In this document: piece by piece, positions 54,264 to 64,000 of the stretch
Position numbering within the stretch: position 1 is the stretch's first letter
Layout: each line of letters begins with the position of its first letter
Source: Moniliella sp. 'wahieum'
Lineage: Eukaryota; Basidiomycota; Moniliellomycetes; Moniliellales; Moniliellaceae
Assembly (NCBI GenBank): GCA_003971905.1
Contig: RSEE01000007.1
Location: 434,001 to 498,000, forward strand
Length of the DNA stretch: 64,000 nucleotides
Direction: 5' to 3'
The notes under the pieces: generated by a model
What the model was told of the DNA's origin: nothing
Database searches by the model: none
The model's input: only the letters and a program-made list of their open reading frames with translations
Program-made: the position numbers and the translations under genes

Positions 54264-55320
54264 CTACTTGACAAAGAGGGTCTCTATGTCAGTCGAGCTG
54301 ATGAACGTTAAGCCGATGAAGGCTGTGGGTATGGGTGGGAGCCATCTCGAGCCAGCTAGCTTATCAGAGATTTGCTTCACGCCCCGCGTTCCTTTTTCAC
54401 CTTTTTCATGGGCGGTAGATGGACCGACGGCGACGGTGCACATCTTCGTCCTCATTGTGGGCCCTCCTGGCTGCCTGACCACTGACAGCGCTAGGATTGA
54501 GAACATTCTCGTTGAGCACCTGAGTGGGGAGCATGGTGGGCGGCCGCATTTGGAGGTACATAAGTGACTGGAGGAGGTTATCTTAATCAGTATACCTTTG
54601 TAAACCGCAGATATAAGAAGACACAACCCTCCCATGATCACCAACAATGAAACGTACCTGTTTTTGGCCGGCCTGGCCATTACCACCATCCTGAAAGAGT
54701 TGAAGGGCAAAAGCAGGGTTGGCATTCTGGCTCGTGATCACATCCGGTCCGAAACCTGTGTCGGATTCAACGTAGTTATACCATTGTGGGATCAGCTCTG
54801 GCTGGTAGTAGTAGTACTGCGTCAAGGTTTGTGCGCTGCAGGGGTCCATCACGAGCACCTTGCCGTCCGTTTTCCATGGCTGGAGCGAAATACTTCCATT
54901 GGGATTGATCAAATACATCCCATGTTGCCAGAGTAGTGTTGCTTTGACGCATCGGTTCACCGTGGCTGAAGGATGGACAGGGGGGGTTGGTGATGAGGTT
55001 AGCTGTTATATAGCATGCTTATACCCGAGGAGGAGAAATGGGGAGTGGCGTACCGTTGGAAGAGTAATGTATTTGGACTGCTCAAAGAAGCCGTCCTCAG
55101 TGAAGGAGTAGGAGACTCCAGCCGTTGCGGGAATCGTGAAGGCGGCAGTGGCCGGGTTGAAAAAGGCAAGACCGGTGGTGACATTTCCTGAGCCGCTGGA
55201 CCAAGTTCCCTCGAGGGAGGTGACGTTATTGAGGGTCTGGGCGGAAGCAAGGGTGGCAGTAGTAAGTAATACGGTGCCCACAGCAGCGATGCTGCTGGCA
55301 ACGACGCGGGCAGGGCGCAT
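54264..55320 (-). CDS. ROT1: ER protein Rot1 (three exons)
   Basis: ER-membrane chaperone needed for folding of glycoproteins and for cell-wall 1,6-beta-glucan. Exon 1 (55320-55054) has a signal peptide (VASSIAAVGTVLLTTATLAS) and the family start LNNVTSLEGTWSSGSGNVTT, then AGVSYSFTEDGFFEQSKYI. Exon 2 (about 54965-54658) contains WQHGMYLINPNGSISLQPW, KVLVMDPCSAQTLTQYYYY and ALQLFQDGG. The intron between exons 2 and 3 (54657-54568, GTACGT donor, CTCCAG acceptor) leads to MYLQMRPPTMLPTQVLNENV, the conserved C-terminal part, and a hydrophobic tail (WLPPIPTAFIGLTF) ending at 54264. The first intron boundary (donor 55053, acceptor near 54966) does not keep the frame exactly, so one base may be missing there. 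Family matches run in order over the full length. Confidence 0.92.
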
Positions 55321-56290
55321 TGGGGTGGAGGTGATGGTGGAGAGACGAGGAAAGATCTGATGTCTGATGCGATTGCGGCGAACGCTCGCGTAGCCATTAG
55401 TCGGTCGGATCGGCGGTGCTTTTGTGCCTTGCGGTAGCCGAGCCAGCCAACCATATGCCGGCACTGCGCCCGCGTCCACCAGGACAGCCCTGGCACGCCT
55501 CCTTGAAGCTGATCGGCGTTGTACGTCCACTCGGCCCAAACGCCTGTACGAGCTTCGCTCCGCATGCTGCCTGTGTAGAACCCCCTGCACACGGATGCAT
55601 TGAGGCGTAAGTACGTAAATGGGGCCCAAAGCCTGAGGCCTCACCGGCCTCACTGGTCACGGGTCACCGGTCACCTGAGGGCGTTCGCTGGGGCCCCGGC
55701 CGCAATGGCAATGATGCGTGGTGCGCATGATGTAGGATGGGTGACTAGTTGCTAGCGAGCGCTGGCTGAGTATTGAATTGAATACTGTCCCAGTGCCTGT
55801 TGGCGTGGGCAAACGCGCCAACGCCTGCTGTAAGCGCAAGCGCTAAGCCTTGCTCAGGCGCCCAGGCGCTCAGGCGCTCAGGGCTAACGCCAGGGCCCAC
55901 CTTGCCTGCCCCGCATCCTGCAGCTGATAAAACAACGGGCGCTGTGCCATTCGCTCCTTCGGCTAGGGTAGGATCGATAAGGGGGTGCGAGGTGCCAGGA
56001 GCTAACCATGGGAGCCACAACGCACTGGCACACATGAGTATTTCGTACTTGCGATTAGTTTATCCGCCGAGAGCGCCTCAGCGCCTCAGCCCTCAGCGGT
56101 TGAGCAGGGCTCAAGTTGAGCTCAGCGGGGTTCGGGCGCTCAGGCGCTCAGGCCTCAGGCTCACCGGTGAGCTCACCCGCTCACATGCTCTCAGGCCTGA
56201 GAGAAGCCACGTCAAAACCAGGATATATATCCCCCGTCCACTCTTGCAAAGGCGTTGTCTGCTCGATGATCGACAATCATCGAAATGATC

Positions 56291-56321
56291 ATCGGTCATC
56301 GATCGTCATGCATCATGCATC
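56291..56321. repeat. ATCGGTC, ATCGATC and ATGCATC x2 heptamers
   Basis: Two in-phase units, a 3-base shift, then two perfect ATGCATC units; cores ATCGAT and ATGCAT. Confidence 0.85.
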
Positions 56322-56734
56322 AACCATCTAATCATTGCAGACTAGTGAGTAATGATTCGCATGCATGGCTACTGCTTGCCACCGCCATTAGCGCTAAGGC
56401 TTAGCCCTCCGGAGGAGCGTGGCAGAGTGCGGCAGAGCGTGGCTTGCCATCGCGCCAGTGTCATCTGCGAGTATATGCACTGCCGAGATGCTCGCACCGC
56501 TCGCAACTTACACCCAAGCGCCCAAAAGCTCTATCAAGTTCAAGGCCAAACCGCCCTTCCAATTTGAAACGAACCACTTCCCTCCATGGTAAACATGAAG
56601 TCTCGCCAAGCCTTTGCTTACATTTGACCCAGGTATCCTTAGCCAGTCGCTAATTTCCCTTCCCTGCTCCTGCTGTGATGCATGATGGCTGACGAGATCT
56701 TATTTGCGTCCTGCGGCCTGAGGGCCTGAGGCCT

Positions 56735-56970
56735 GATGGTCCTCGAGGGTGATGCAATAATGGCACTAGTGGTGGTGGAGACAAGTCACTAGTCAGCCAG
56801 CAACGCCTCAAGAGGGACATTAAGCAGCCAGACGCCGCCAGCGACTATCAGGTTGTCGAACAAGGAAAACAGAAACGAGAACGCATCGGAACTCCGATTA
56901 GGCCGAAGAAGAGACAGAGCGGACGCTTTGGCGCCAAAAAAACGAGCCACCCGCGGTGGCTCGACAAAGG
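56735..56970. repeat. Dispersed repeat, copy B
   Basis: Diverged copy of the repeat at 48159-48395 in the same orientation. It lacks the expanded trinucleotide run, having only three GGT units at the same place. Confidence 0.8.
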
Positions 56971-58799
56971 CGTGTTACGGTTATTCTTTCTCTCTTGTCG
57001 AGATAGTATCAGATCTATCGCATGGGGGAGGCCCTGGCAACGCCGAACTTGCTTCTGTAGTCCAGCGGTATAATGTATCTTGGAAAGCCAATCAGTGCTA
57101 CACAACGTATGGTTTTCCCGTCATCGGATCCTGGTCGAACCGAGTAGGTTTCTACTAAGAGACGAGGGAAGAGAGATGAGAGCCGTCAAATCGTAACTAA
57201 GTGTAAGGGCGGAGAGAGGAGTTTTGCAGAGAGAATTAAAAAGGTTAACCCGCAATCTGGTTGTCTTTCAAGGGCACTGACGCTTCCCAGTCGGGTACAG
57301 CAGATGAGGGTTCTATACCAAAAAACGGGTTAAGCGAAAATGGTACTAAGCGTTTTCGTCTCGATGATCCCATGCGACCATGGCCAGCCGCGGAGAGGAT
57401 ATGACATCATGGATGCGTTGTCTCGTAGATTCTCTCTCAGATCTCACTTTATAGTCTAACGGGACTGACGTGTGTGCTTAGGCGAGAGTTCTATGCCAAA
57501 ACTGCGAGACTCTATGTCCGGAGGTAGTAAAACCACGGAATGACCACCTATAAGTATGATTCCCCCCTTCCACCCGCTCAACACAGTAGAGTTCAAAAAG
57601 CCCTGTCTTATAACAGAGGATTTCTCCAGCTTTCTACTTCCCTGATCGTGAGGGCTTCCCTCATAAGGTCATTTGGCCTCTCATAGGGCACCCCGCTTTC
57701 AGAGAGCCTTTTGCACCCAAACACATGCGTTTCAAACCGACTCGCCTCAAGTCTTCTCTTCATTCACTGCATGGGCCCGGAGCATGCCCATAGACTGTGT
57801 GCTGATGAGCGCTTATATGAGGCCTGTGAGGGTCTGCGGGCTGAAGCCATCGTCCAACATCCTGATCCGATAACGCTCTTGTCGGCGTTCCGTTTGATTC
57901 ACGTCTCTTTCTTTTCTAGATTCTTTAAGGCATCTGACGCGCCTCATCGCATCCCTTACCCCCGTAGGGGAAGGAGTCATATTCACTCTTAGAGGGGAAC
58001 CATGATGCGTGGTGATTGGAGGTTGAGTGAGAGCTATATTACTCTTATATCGGGTGTGAAAGGAGGTGAAGTTGAAGGAAGCGGGAAAATTCTGCAAGAA
58101 AACGCCTGGCAGGGACGGACGCCCTCAGGTCTCATGAGCCGTTCTTCCCCCTACTCAGTGTCACGGGCTGCGGCGGACTCGAGATGGTCCGACCCAAGCT
58201 AAGGCCCGCCTGCTCTGCACATGCCCAGTGGAGTGCGCCCCCAAGCCGAACCAATTATGTCGATGGTTGGTTGCACCATGTACCGTGGCCCGAGTAGCCA
58301 TGCGTACGCGCGACAGTAGTCGCCTCCCGCCCAAGTCTAAGTTGCTGTGGCCGAAATAAGGCCACCAAGTATTCAGTATCTTTCCGACGTCCGTCGCCCC
58401 GTCACCACTTATTTTTTCCTTTCTCGGTCGCGCCTATGGCAATCAACCCCTCTTTTGACGTGTCTTCTTTCTACATCCCTCCCTCTTGTGTCTGTTTCCA
58501 CCTTTGATTTAGCCTGTACCCTGGTCGGTGGGGATCCTTTTCCCCACCCTCCATTCTCGTCCTTTCCAGTCTATGATCCTGTCCGACTCCTGCCCGTTTT
58601 CCATGCAGCCAATTTGATCCAGTACAGGCAGACTCCTCTTGCTAGCTTCCGACTTCTCCTCCGGCTTCGTCCTCCAGCAATCCGCCAGTCCAGTCGCGCG
58701 AGCCCTCCTTTGGCCGGGTCGATTTCCAGTATCCATCTAGTCTCAGTTGAGGCAGCATTTTTGACCGCCCCGCCTCCTCCTCCTCGTCCCTAAGTCCCG

Positions 58800-59610
58800 G
58801 AGGCTTCAGACACGTTACTACGGCCCAATCCGGTGCAGACGCAGCCTTGCCACACGTGCAGTCGCCCCACCAAAGGCTTCTCCTCGTCCCCAGCTCCGCT
58901 CGGATTCACCAACCAGCCCAACAAGCCCGAAACTACCGTGAGTCGTCCTTCTGTCTCCTAAAGGATTGTACCCCAAGAACCTGGGTGATTCCCCTGGCGG
59001 GGCCCGCCCGTGACACTCAGGACGACACGCCAGTTGTATGCCACTAAAGCGGGGAACAATAAAAGATACTTAGTTATTGAGCGCGAGGAGAAAATCTTAC
59101 TAAAGAGTCTATATTCATCCATCATGATTGAAGATGTGTTTCATCTTATAGTGGGTCATATGTCTGTCACCCTCATAGGTGGCTTAATCCAACGCTCGCG
59201 TTACTACTAATCCAGAAGTTAGGAAGCAAAAAATAGCTTCTTTATTGTCCCAGCCTTAAGGTCTGTCGATGATATGGTTTTAGGAGGGTGGTGCATGAGA
59301 GCACCGCGACGCCTTTGGAACGCCGGAAGAAGGAGCTGCTTTGGCTGCTGGAACAAGCAGAATGGGACAAGAACGCTAAGTACCAGGGACGCACTCAAGA
59401 GCCTTTTTCCCCCTCTGGTTTTGACGACGCAGCGAGGATACTATGGCACCAAGACAGGGGGCAAGGTGCTTGGGCACTGGAAGGATTTGGCTACTGACTC
59501 TCAATGGAAATGGTTCCTCCGTCGCTCGGATGTCTACCACGTTCATCCGTGTCCACACGCGCTACCTCGGGTATGGGAACGGATAATGGCGGGCACCAGA
59601 GGGTCCTGAT
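58800..59610 (+). pseudogene. Unrecognised coding-like fragment
   Basis: Two stretches look protein-coding but match no family I know. One near 58826-58938 reads CHTCSRPTKGFSSSPAPLGF and is followed by a GTGAGT donor-like word. The other, 59288-59609, reads ERRKKELLWLLEQAEWDKNA in one frame and, after a shift near 59430, GHWKDLATDSQWKWFLRRSD to a stop at 59607-59609. No ATG or complete intron links them. It could be a decayed gene or part of a mobile element. Confidence 0.35.
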
Positions 59611-60861
59611 ATCCTCTGGCGATCCCCTAGTTCCTTGACAGGAGTGTAATAGCGACCAAGCAATAACACACGCAAGATGAACGGGTCGGTTTAGGCATAG
59701 CGTTTCCCTATCCCAGCCTTAACCTTTGTCAATGATATGGATTACGTTGTGGCAATTTACCACTGCAGTGTGCACTGTTATTGTGGATCCCAATATTCGG
59801 TACGCGTACCTAAGCGGAGGCCAAAAGGCTGGCCAGGGTGGGCGAGAGTCAGTGCGACAAAAACTGAATGGACGTTTATCGATTGTTCCCTCCTCCTGTG
59901 TGTCTTATTTGCTCTGAGATCTGATGCAAAAAGCTGGTTTACTATTGAATAATAGTAATTACCAGCAAAAAGCAACATGTAACAAGGGGCTTGCTGGGTT
60001 TGTGAGAAGTTGGAGTCTTTGACTTCCACAGCCAGCGCAGACAGTATAACATTTTATAGACATATCGTTTTGGTCTGGATTAACGGACCTGAGAGTATAG
60101 CCCGTGCAGCAGAGTAAGAAAGGTGGAGACGGGATCCGACACATGTGGCAAAAGGGATATTGAACTGTATGAGACATACACAAAACAGCAATGGGGGAAC
60201 CAACATATAAAACAGGTTTTTGGAGCATATATATGCCCCCGTATACGGAAATAAAGCTTCTGGGGAGGAAAGCTGGGGTGAAGCTTGAAGCTTGACTTGA
60301 AGCTTGAAGCTTGAAGCCACAACTGTGATGGTAAAACGCGGCGTGTGGCGGTAACCGGTAAGTACTAAGTGAAGATTGAAGAGGCCTCATGCCGAAGAGG
60401 CCTCAGGCATGAGGCCTGTGTGCATGTGAAGATTGAAGAAACAGGTTAAAAAAAGGACAAATACTGTGGCATGTGGGGATATTGGCACAGAGGTTCATAA
60501 CTAAGTACTAATCATTTAATGAGTAGGTTCATGAGATCTGAGATGAGTACGTGATGAGTCTCCATCAGGTCCATGCGGGGCCCTCCCGTGTCACATTCCG
60601 AGCCGTTCAGTTCTTCTCCCCGCACAACCATTGGCATTGACCCCCGTTGCGCGACCGATAGAGCGTCCCCACCGCTTCCGTGAGAGCGCGTGAGCATACG
60701 AGCCCCCGGTACCGGTGGCTGAGCCCGGAGACCGGAGAACCCCTGACGCCCTGAGCCTTGACGCCCTGTTATATAGATACTTTTATAGTAGTACTGTCGT
60801 TATCTCTGTCTCGTTTGCGATCCGTCCACCACTCGCCCAACTTTTCTTTACCAACTTCATC
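59611..60861. other. Intergenic with AAGCTTG array
   Basis: No gene. A short block at 59709-59742 (CCCAGCCTTAA then GATATGG) is similar to one at 59250-59278. The array at 60281-60313 and inverted GAGGCCTCA words near 60383-60412 lie upstream of the membrane-protein gene; a TTATATAGATAC word is at 60770. Confidence 0.45.
60281..60313. repeat. AAGCTTG x2, ACTTG, AAGCTTG x2
   Basis: Four perfect AAGCTTG heptamers, broken in the middle by a 5-base remnant. Confidence 0.95.
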
Positions 60862-62378
60862 ATGGCCACCTCAGCCCCAACGCTCGCCGAGGTGGATCAC
60901 CTGACGTACGACGCAGCAGTCCTGCTGTGGGTGTCCCTGGCCATGACAGGTGTTCTGCTGTGGGAGTTCTTGATGCAGCTCCCTGCTGACATCAAGTACG
61001 TGCTCTATCCGGAATTCCGGAGAAGTGTGCTGCCCCATCCCCTTGTAACTCTTGGTACCACCAAACCGGCGAGCACAATATTGGTGGCAAAGGGCGAGAG
61101 AGAAGCGGGCTTGGCCCCAGTTCCCTGCATTGGGGCTGCTAATAGCACGCCTGCTCACAATTCCCTGCTGTGCTGTCACTCTTGCATTTTGTCGGCGGAC
61201 AAACAACTGCACCGCCACCGCCAGGGCTTATGTCGCCTGCGTTGCACTGGGTAACGTTGATTGTCAGTGCCTCCTTACGTTGAGAGCTGCGGCCGTCTCT
61301 GGTGACAGCAAGAAAAGATTATTTATGTCTTGTGGGGCGGTTAATGCGCTTGTCTGCGGACTGTGGATGTGGTTTATCGGATCGACGCATGGGACCTTGT
61401 CCCAACCCGTACCTAACCTCAAGATTGGGTTTGTTTGCGGACAACCCAGGTGCAAAGGCAATTACCGGTGGCGATTTATTCATTGTGTCTACTCCTCGAC
61501 TTGTCACTCGTGACCATCACCTTCCGAGCTGTTGCTCCTCCCAGGAGGCAGCATACTACGGTGCTCTCTCGCTTTCATCGGAACGATGGAGATGAAGCGG
61601 GCCACACCGGGGCCAAGGATGCCATCGAACGCATTGCACCAGAAAGCACGCTTCGAAGCCTCGGTCACTTGAGCTCCATTACTCGTCGTTTCCTCACAGA
61701 CGTGGTCAAGTACGCGACTGTGGCGGCTGCAATTGAGCTTTTTGCCATTATCTGGGCCACAATATATCTTGCAGGTAGCCATGAAAACTACAACGCTTTG
61801 AGGGCCACTCTCATTCTATGTGTCCATTCCTTCCTTGGGTTTGTTATCGGTACGTTTTTACTCTGGCATGCTCTTCACAACCTTGGAACTAACCTCACAC
61901 TGCGCCACAGGCCCACGGTGTGTCACCTCACTTAAGCGGGCGAGCCGTCGTCCCAGCGCCGGATTGGTGCCCATGGCGGCCCCCGCGAATTATTCCTTGT
62001 GTAAGCTCAGATGGTGCCAAGGAGACCGTGAGCATACTGAGAAACGGGCAACACCTGCCGCAGCAACACCCTCAATGCCATCAACAGTACATTATAGAGG
62101 GAGGGGCTGATGATCGTTTCTCTGCAACCCCCGAGGATGATGCATGCCGCTTATGCTCAACAAACTCTCGGAAAAGAACGTCACATCCCTTCAAGTCCAG
62201 CGGTTTGGAGGTATCAGCTACTGGGAAAGAAGCGCCACTCCCCTTTGTTGGTCTATCCACGGGCCTGTTTTCCGAAGGGGCCGAATCTTTGTTGGAGGAT
62301 CTCAAAATCCAACCCGTTCTGTCATCTTCCGATGGAGAGTCCTCCCATCCTCCGGCCCTCAACCCCCTGTGGTTTTAA
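60862..62378 (+). CDS. Multi-spanning membrane protein of a fungal family of unknown function
   Basis: Probable plasma-membrane or endomembrane protein with about six or seven spans, resembling large paralogous families of basidiomycetes that have no assigned function. The ATG at 60862 opens TLAEVDHLTYDAAVLLWVSL and a first span (LWVSLAMTGVLLWEFLMQLP). A GTACGT donor at 60996 starts an intron ending near 61092 or 61098. Next come spans LGLLIARLLTIPCCAVTLAF, ARAYVACVALGNVDCQCLLT (the NCQ-like turn of the family) and GAVNALVCGLWMWFIG. After a frame change near 61450: VAIYSLCLLLDLSLVTITFR, YATVAAAIELFAIIWATIYL and TLILCVHSFLGFVIG. A 61-nt intron (61850-61910, GTACGT, CACAG, CTAAC branch) precedes a polar tail that changes frame near 61985 and stops at 62376-62378. 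Confidence 0.65.
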
Positions 62379-63280
62379 AGTACCCACCCTCTCATTCTTC
62401 AGCTTCTTCTTTCAAGAGAGAGTATCAGGAGTAAGTGTAACCACGACGGTTGAACACAAGTACGTTGTTATATACTGCCTATGAATATAATCACTGCTAC
62501 GTTTTGATTGTCATATGTTGAAAACTGTGTGTGTTTTCTCGATGGGTCGACCCCAGGAGAGCCCTACTATGCCTTCTCCCGGTCTTTGTGCCAGCCTGTT
62601 GATACGTTGATAGACCATTCGATGTCAGAGATCAGCCAAATTGCAGCAATACTTACTGAAGTGGCAACAACATATCAGAGCAACTTGTGGAGAAGAAAAC
62701 AAAAAAATAAAAATGACCCCTACCGACGATTTGAACGGATGACCTTGAGGATACCAAGAGCTGGAATCTCACGCGCTACCGCTGCGCCAAGAGGCCTTCA
62801 CATCGATCGTTATTACAAAAAGAACTTGTCTCATTGCTGTCCATCTCGGCCCTTCCCTGAAATCGGGCGTCTGCTGGAGCCGCTTGAGCAACATGTCTGG
62901 TGAGTAGGAAAAAATATCTGGCCCAGCTCTGCTATAGGGTGACGAGAAAGAGTGTTCCCACACAATTCGCCTCCCTTCTGTCTGCCTCCGCGTTCGAAAT
63001 CAAACCAATGTGTTACCGGCCGAGCGCTTTCCGTATTATGTACCTGAATCCTGCACGCTAGTAGGCCTGGCCGAAAGGGGGATTGGGGGGGGGGGCAAAG
63101 CGTCCACGCGTCGCAGAGACAAGCTACAACATGAGCAACGAGTGAGAGTTGAGATAAACAGCCACGGAGGGCGAGATGGCCCAAACGAGCAGGAAAAGGG
63201 GTGCTTTGTTTTGTCCCTCTGATCAGACAATGGTACGATTGATGTGGGTGGTAGTAGCGAGGCAGAAACGCAGTCCAGCT
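62379..63280. other. Intergenic with tRNA-like sequence
   Basis: No protein gene. It holds the tRNA-like sequence at 62714-62796 and a G run near 63087. Confidence 0.4.
62714..62796 (-). tRNA. tRNA-like sequence, possibly tRNA-Trp (CCA), degenerate
   Basis: The minus strand has a good A box and D arm (GCGC-AGCGGTA-GCGC), an acceptor pair GGCCTCT with AGGGGTC (two wobbles) plus A as discriminator, and a B box GTTCAAATC. The start resembles eukaryotic tRNA-Trp, and a CCA triplet sits in a possible anticodon loop TTCCAGC. However the T stem pairs poorly and the variable region is too long unless about 11 nt are an intron. It may be a pseudogene or an unusual intron-containing tRNA. Confidence 0.4.
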
Positions 63281-63999
63281 TCATAGGTCCAGTCCGATGC
63301 TGGCCACATACGTTTCCTGTGCCCGCACGCTCTCACCACACCGGGCCCGTGTGGCCTGGAGGTAATCCAGCAATGCAGGCAAAGCTTCAGGCCGAAGGGC
63401 CAGGTCGGTGCTGGGTTCAACAGCGCCCAGGCTCAGATCCAATCCCAGGTCCAAGCTTGCTTCCAGCGCCGAGGCCGCTTTGGCTTCCTGCATGCCCGCC
63501 GCCCCGGCCCCGGCACCAGCTGGGGAGGACACCACACGACGATACATGGCCGCCGGCGGGCTGAGCGGGATGTTCCGTCGCTCTTCCTTCCTCTTGGGCA
63601 GCGCAGAGGGTGGACCCACTCCCCCGCTGGCGTGGAGACTGAACGCTGCATTACCATGGCACCATGGGTGGGCGGGACAGCCAGGACCCTTGGGCCAACA
63701 GGCGGGGATAGGGCTAAGGGTAGGTTCGAGGTGGAGGTGGAGGTGACGCTCAAGGTGCTGGCGGTAGTGCGGACCGAGCCGGTCCATGCGGGGTCGAGGT
63801 CCGGCTCTCGGGAGGGTGCACCCGTGACGCGAACTGATGCAGTGGTGGGCGTGCGGGAGAGTGAAAGGAGGAGTGAAGTGTGGTGTGGGCGAGATGCCGA
63901 AGCTGAGGGGGAGCGGGACTGACGCGAATGGGTCCGAACCAGTCCGGGATGAGAAGAAGAAGCGGGGTCGGGATGGTGCGAAGGAGACATGGCATGCAT
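63281..63999 (-). CDS. Unknown Ser/Pro-rich protein
   Basis: No family recognised. ATGs at 63999 and 63990 open MSPSHHPDPASSSHPGLVRT, a Ser/Arg-rich N-terminus. After a frame change near 63620 the protein continues PKRKEERRNIPLSPPAAMYR and then an acidic, Leu-rich end (LEASLDLGLDLSLGAVEPST, LALRPEALPALLDYLQATRA) with a stop at 63281. The window ends at the possible start, so an upstream exon may lie outside. The helical C-terminus could be an interaction region. Confidence 0.5.
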   Translation of the reverse strand, partial: ACHVSFAPSRPRFFFSSRTGSDPFASVPLPLSFGISPTPHFTPPFTLPHAHHCISSRHGCTLPRAGPRPRMDRLGPHYRQHLERHLHLHLEPTLSPIPACWPKGPGCPAHPWCHGNAAFSLHASGGVGPPSALPKRKEERRNIPLSPPAAMYRRVVSSPAGAGAGAAGMQEAKAASALEASLDLGLDLSLGAVEPSTDLALRPEALPALLDYLQATRARCGESVRAQETYVASIGLDL

Positions 64000-64000
64000 G

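Larger units (their letters stand above)
55321..58799. other. Repeat-bearing stretch without a recognised gene
   Basis: Upstream of ROT1 and beyond. It contains GCCTGAGGCC/ACCGGTC words (55630-55676), GCGCTCAG palindromes (55850-55885, 56075-56165), the heptamers at 56291-56321, dispersed repeat copy B (56735-56970) and AT-rich sequence from about 57150. An ORF at 58347-58793 lacks an ATG and is not called. Confidence 0.4.

Noticed and set aside
53819-54274. 151-codon minus-strand ORF after ROT1
   Set aside because: Composition is not protein-like and it starts at the ROT1 stop region; more likely 3' untranslated sequence.
57059-57141. tRNA-like A box and B box words downstream of dispersed repeat copy B
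   Set aside because: TAGTCCAGCGGTA and GGTCGAACC are present, but no acceptor or T stem can be paired, so no tRNA or SINE head is called.
58347-58793. 148-codon ORF
   Set aside because: It lacks an ATG, is low in complexity, and overlaps other equally weak frames.

Overview
The window is nuclear DNA of a fungus, most likely a basidiomycete. Genes on both strands carry short GT-AG introns (about 40-230 nt) with CTAAC-like branch sites. The gene set is eukaryotic: peroxisomal uricase, nuclear exoribonuclease Rat1, NMD factor Upf2, ribosomal protein L26, oligosaccharyltransferase Ost3, Rot1, a CSC1/TMEM63 channel, LisH, F-box and C2H2 proteins, and a tRNA-Asn with an intron. Few introns per gene suggest an intron-poor lineage such as Ustilaginomycotina, but that placement is a guess. 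Layout: 0.7-3.0 kb C2H2 factor (+); 4.5-7.6 ankyrin protein (+); 7.9-9.8 F-box protein and a hydrophobic ORF (-); 10.5-12.9 two-finger C2H2 factor (-); 12.9-19.8 a long stretch without a recognisable gene, rich in short palindromic repeats in its first half; 19.8 uricase (+); 22.0 thioredoxin (+); 23.8-25.0 HAC1/XBP1/Cib1-type bZIP factor (+); 26.9-27.9 unknown gene (+); 28.4-30.1 five-finger C2H2 factor (-); 31.1-33.7 RAT1 (-); 34.2-37.0 CSC1-like channel (+); 37.2 tRNA-Asn (-); 38.7-41.7 LisH/Q-A-rich regulator (+); 42.5-46.1 UPF2 (-); 46.9-47.9 OST3 (+); 49.3-50.0 RPL26 (+); 50.7-53.2 peroxiredoxin Q with a long disordered tail (+); 54.3-55.3 ROT1 (-); 55.3-60.8 repeat-bearing DNA with one possible coding fragment; 60.9-62.4 multi-spanning membrane protein (+); 62.7 tRNA-like sequence (-); 63.3-64.0 unknown gene (-). 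Three genes act in or on the endoplasmic reticulum: OST3 (N-glycosylation), ROT1 (folding of membrane and wall proteins) and the HAC1-like regulator of the unfolded protein response. Two observations stand out. First, the bZIP gene carries a 19-nt candidate unconventional intron with Ire1-type CAG|CAGC sites at both ends, a perfect 7-bp hairpin at the 5' site, and a frame change that joins the bZIP part to a downstream reading frame. Second, many intergenic regions carry tandem heptamers made of a self-complementary hexamer A-N4-T plus one spacer base; different hexamers (ATCGAT, ACCGGT, ATTAAT, ATGCAT, ACGCGT, AAGCTT, AACGTT) follow one another in the same 7-base phase. Caution: many coding regions change frame by one base, often at runs of C or G, even in conserved genes such as thioredoxin and UPF2. 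This looks like uncorrected homopolymer error in the assembly, so many CDS spans below are envelopes rather than exact exon models.
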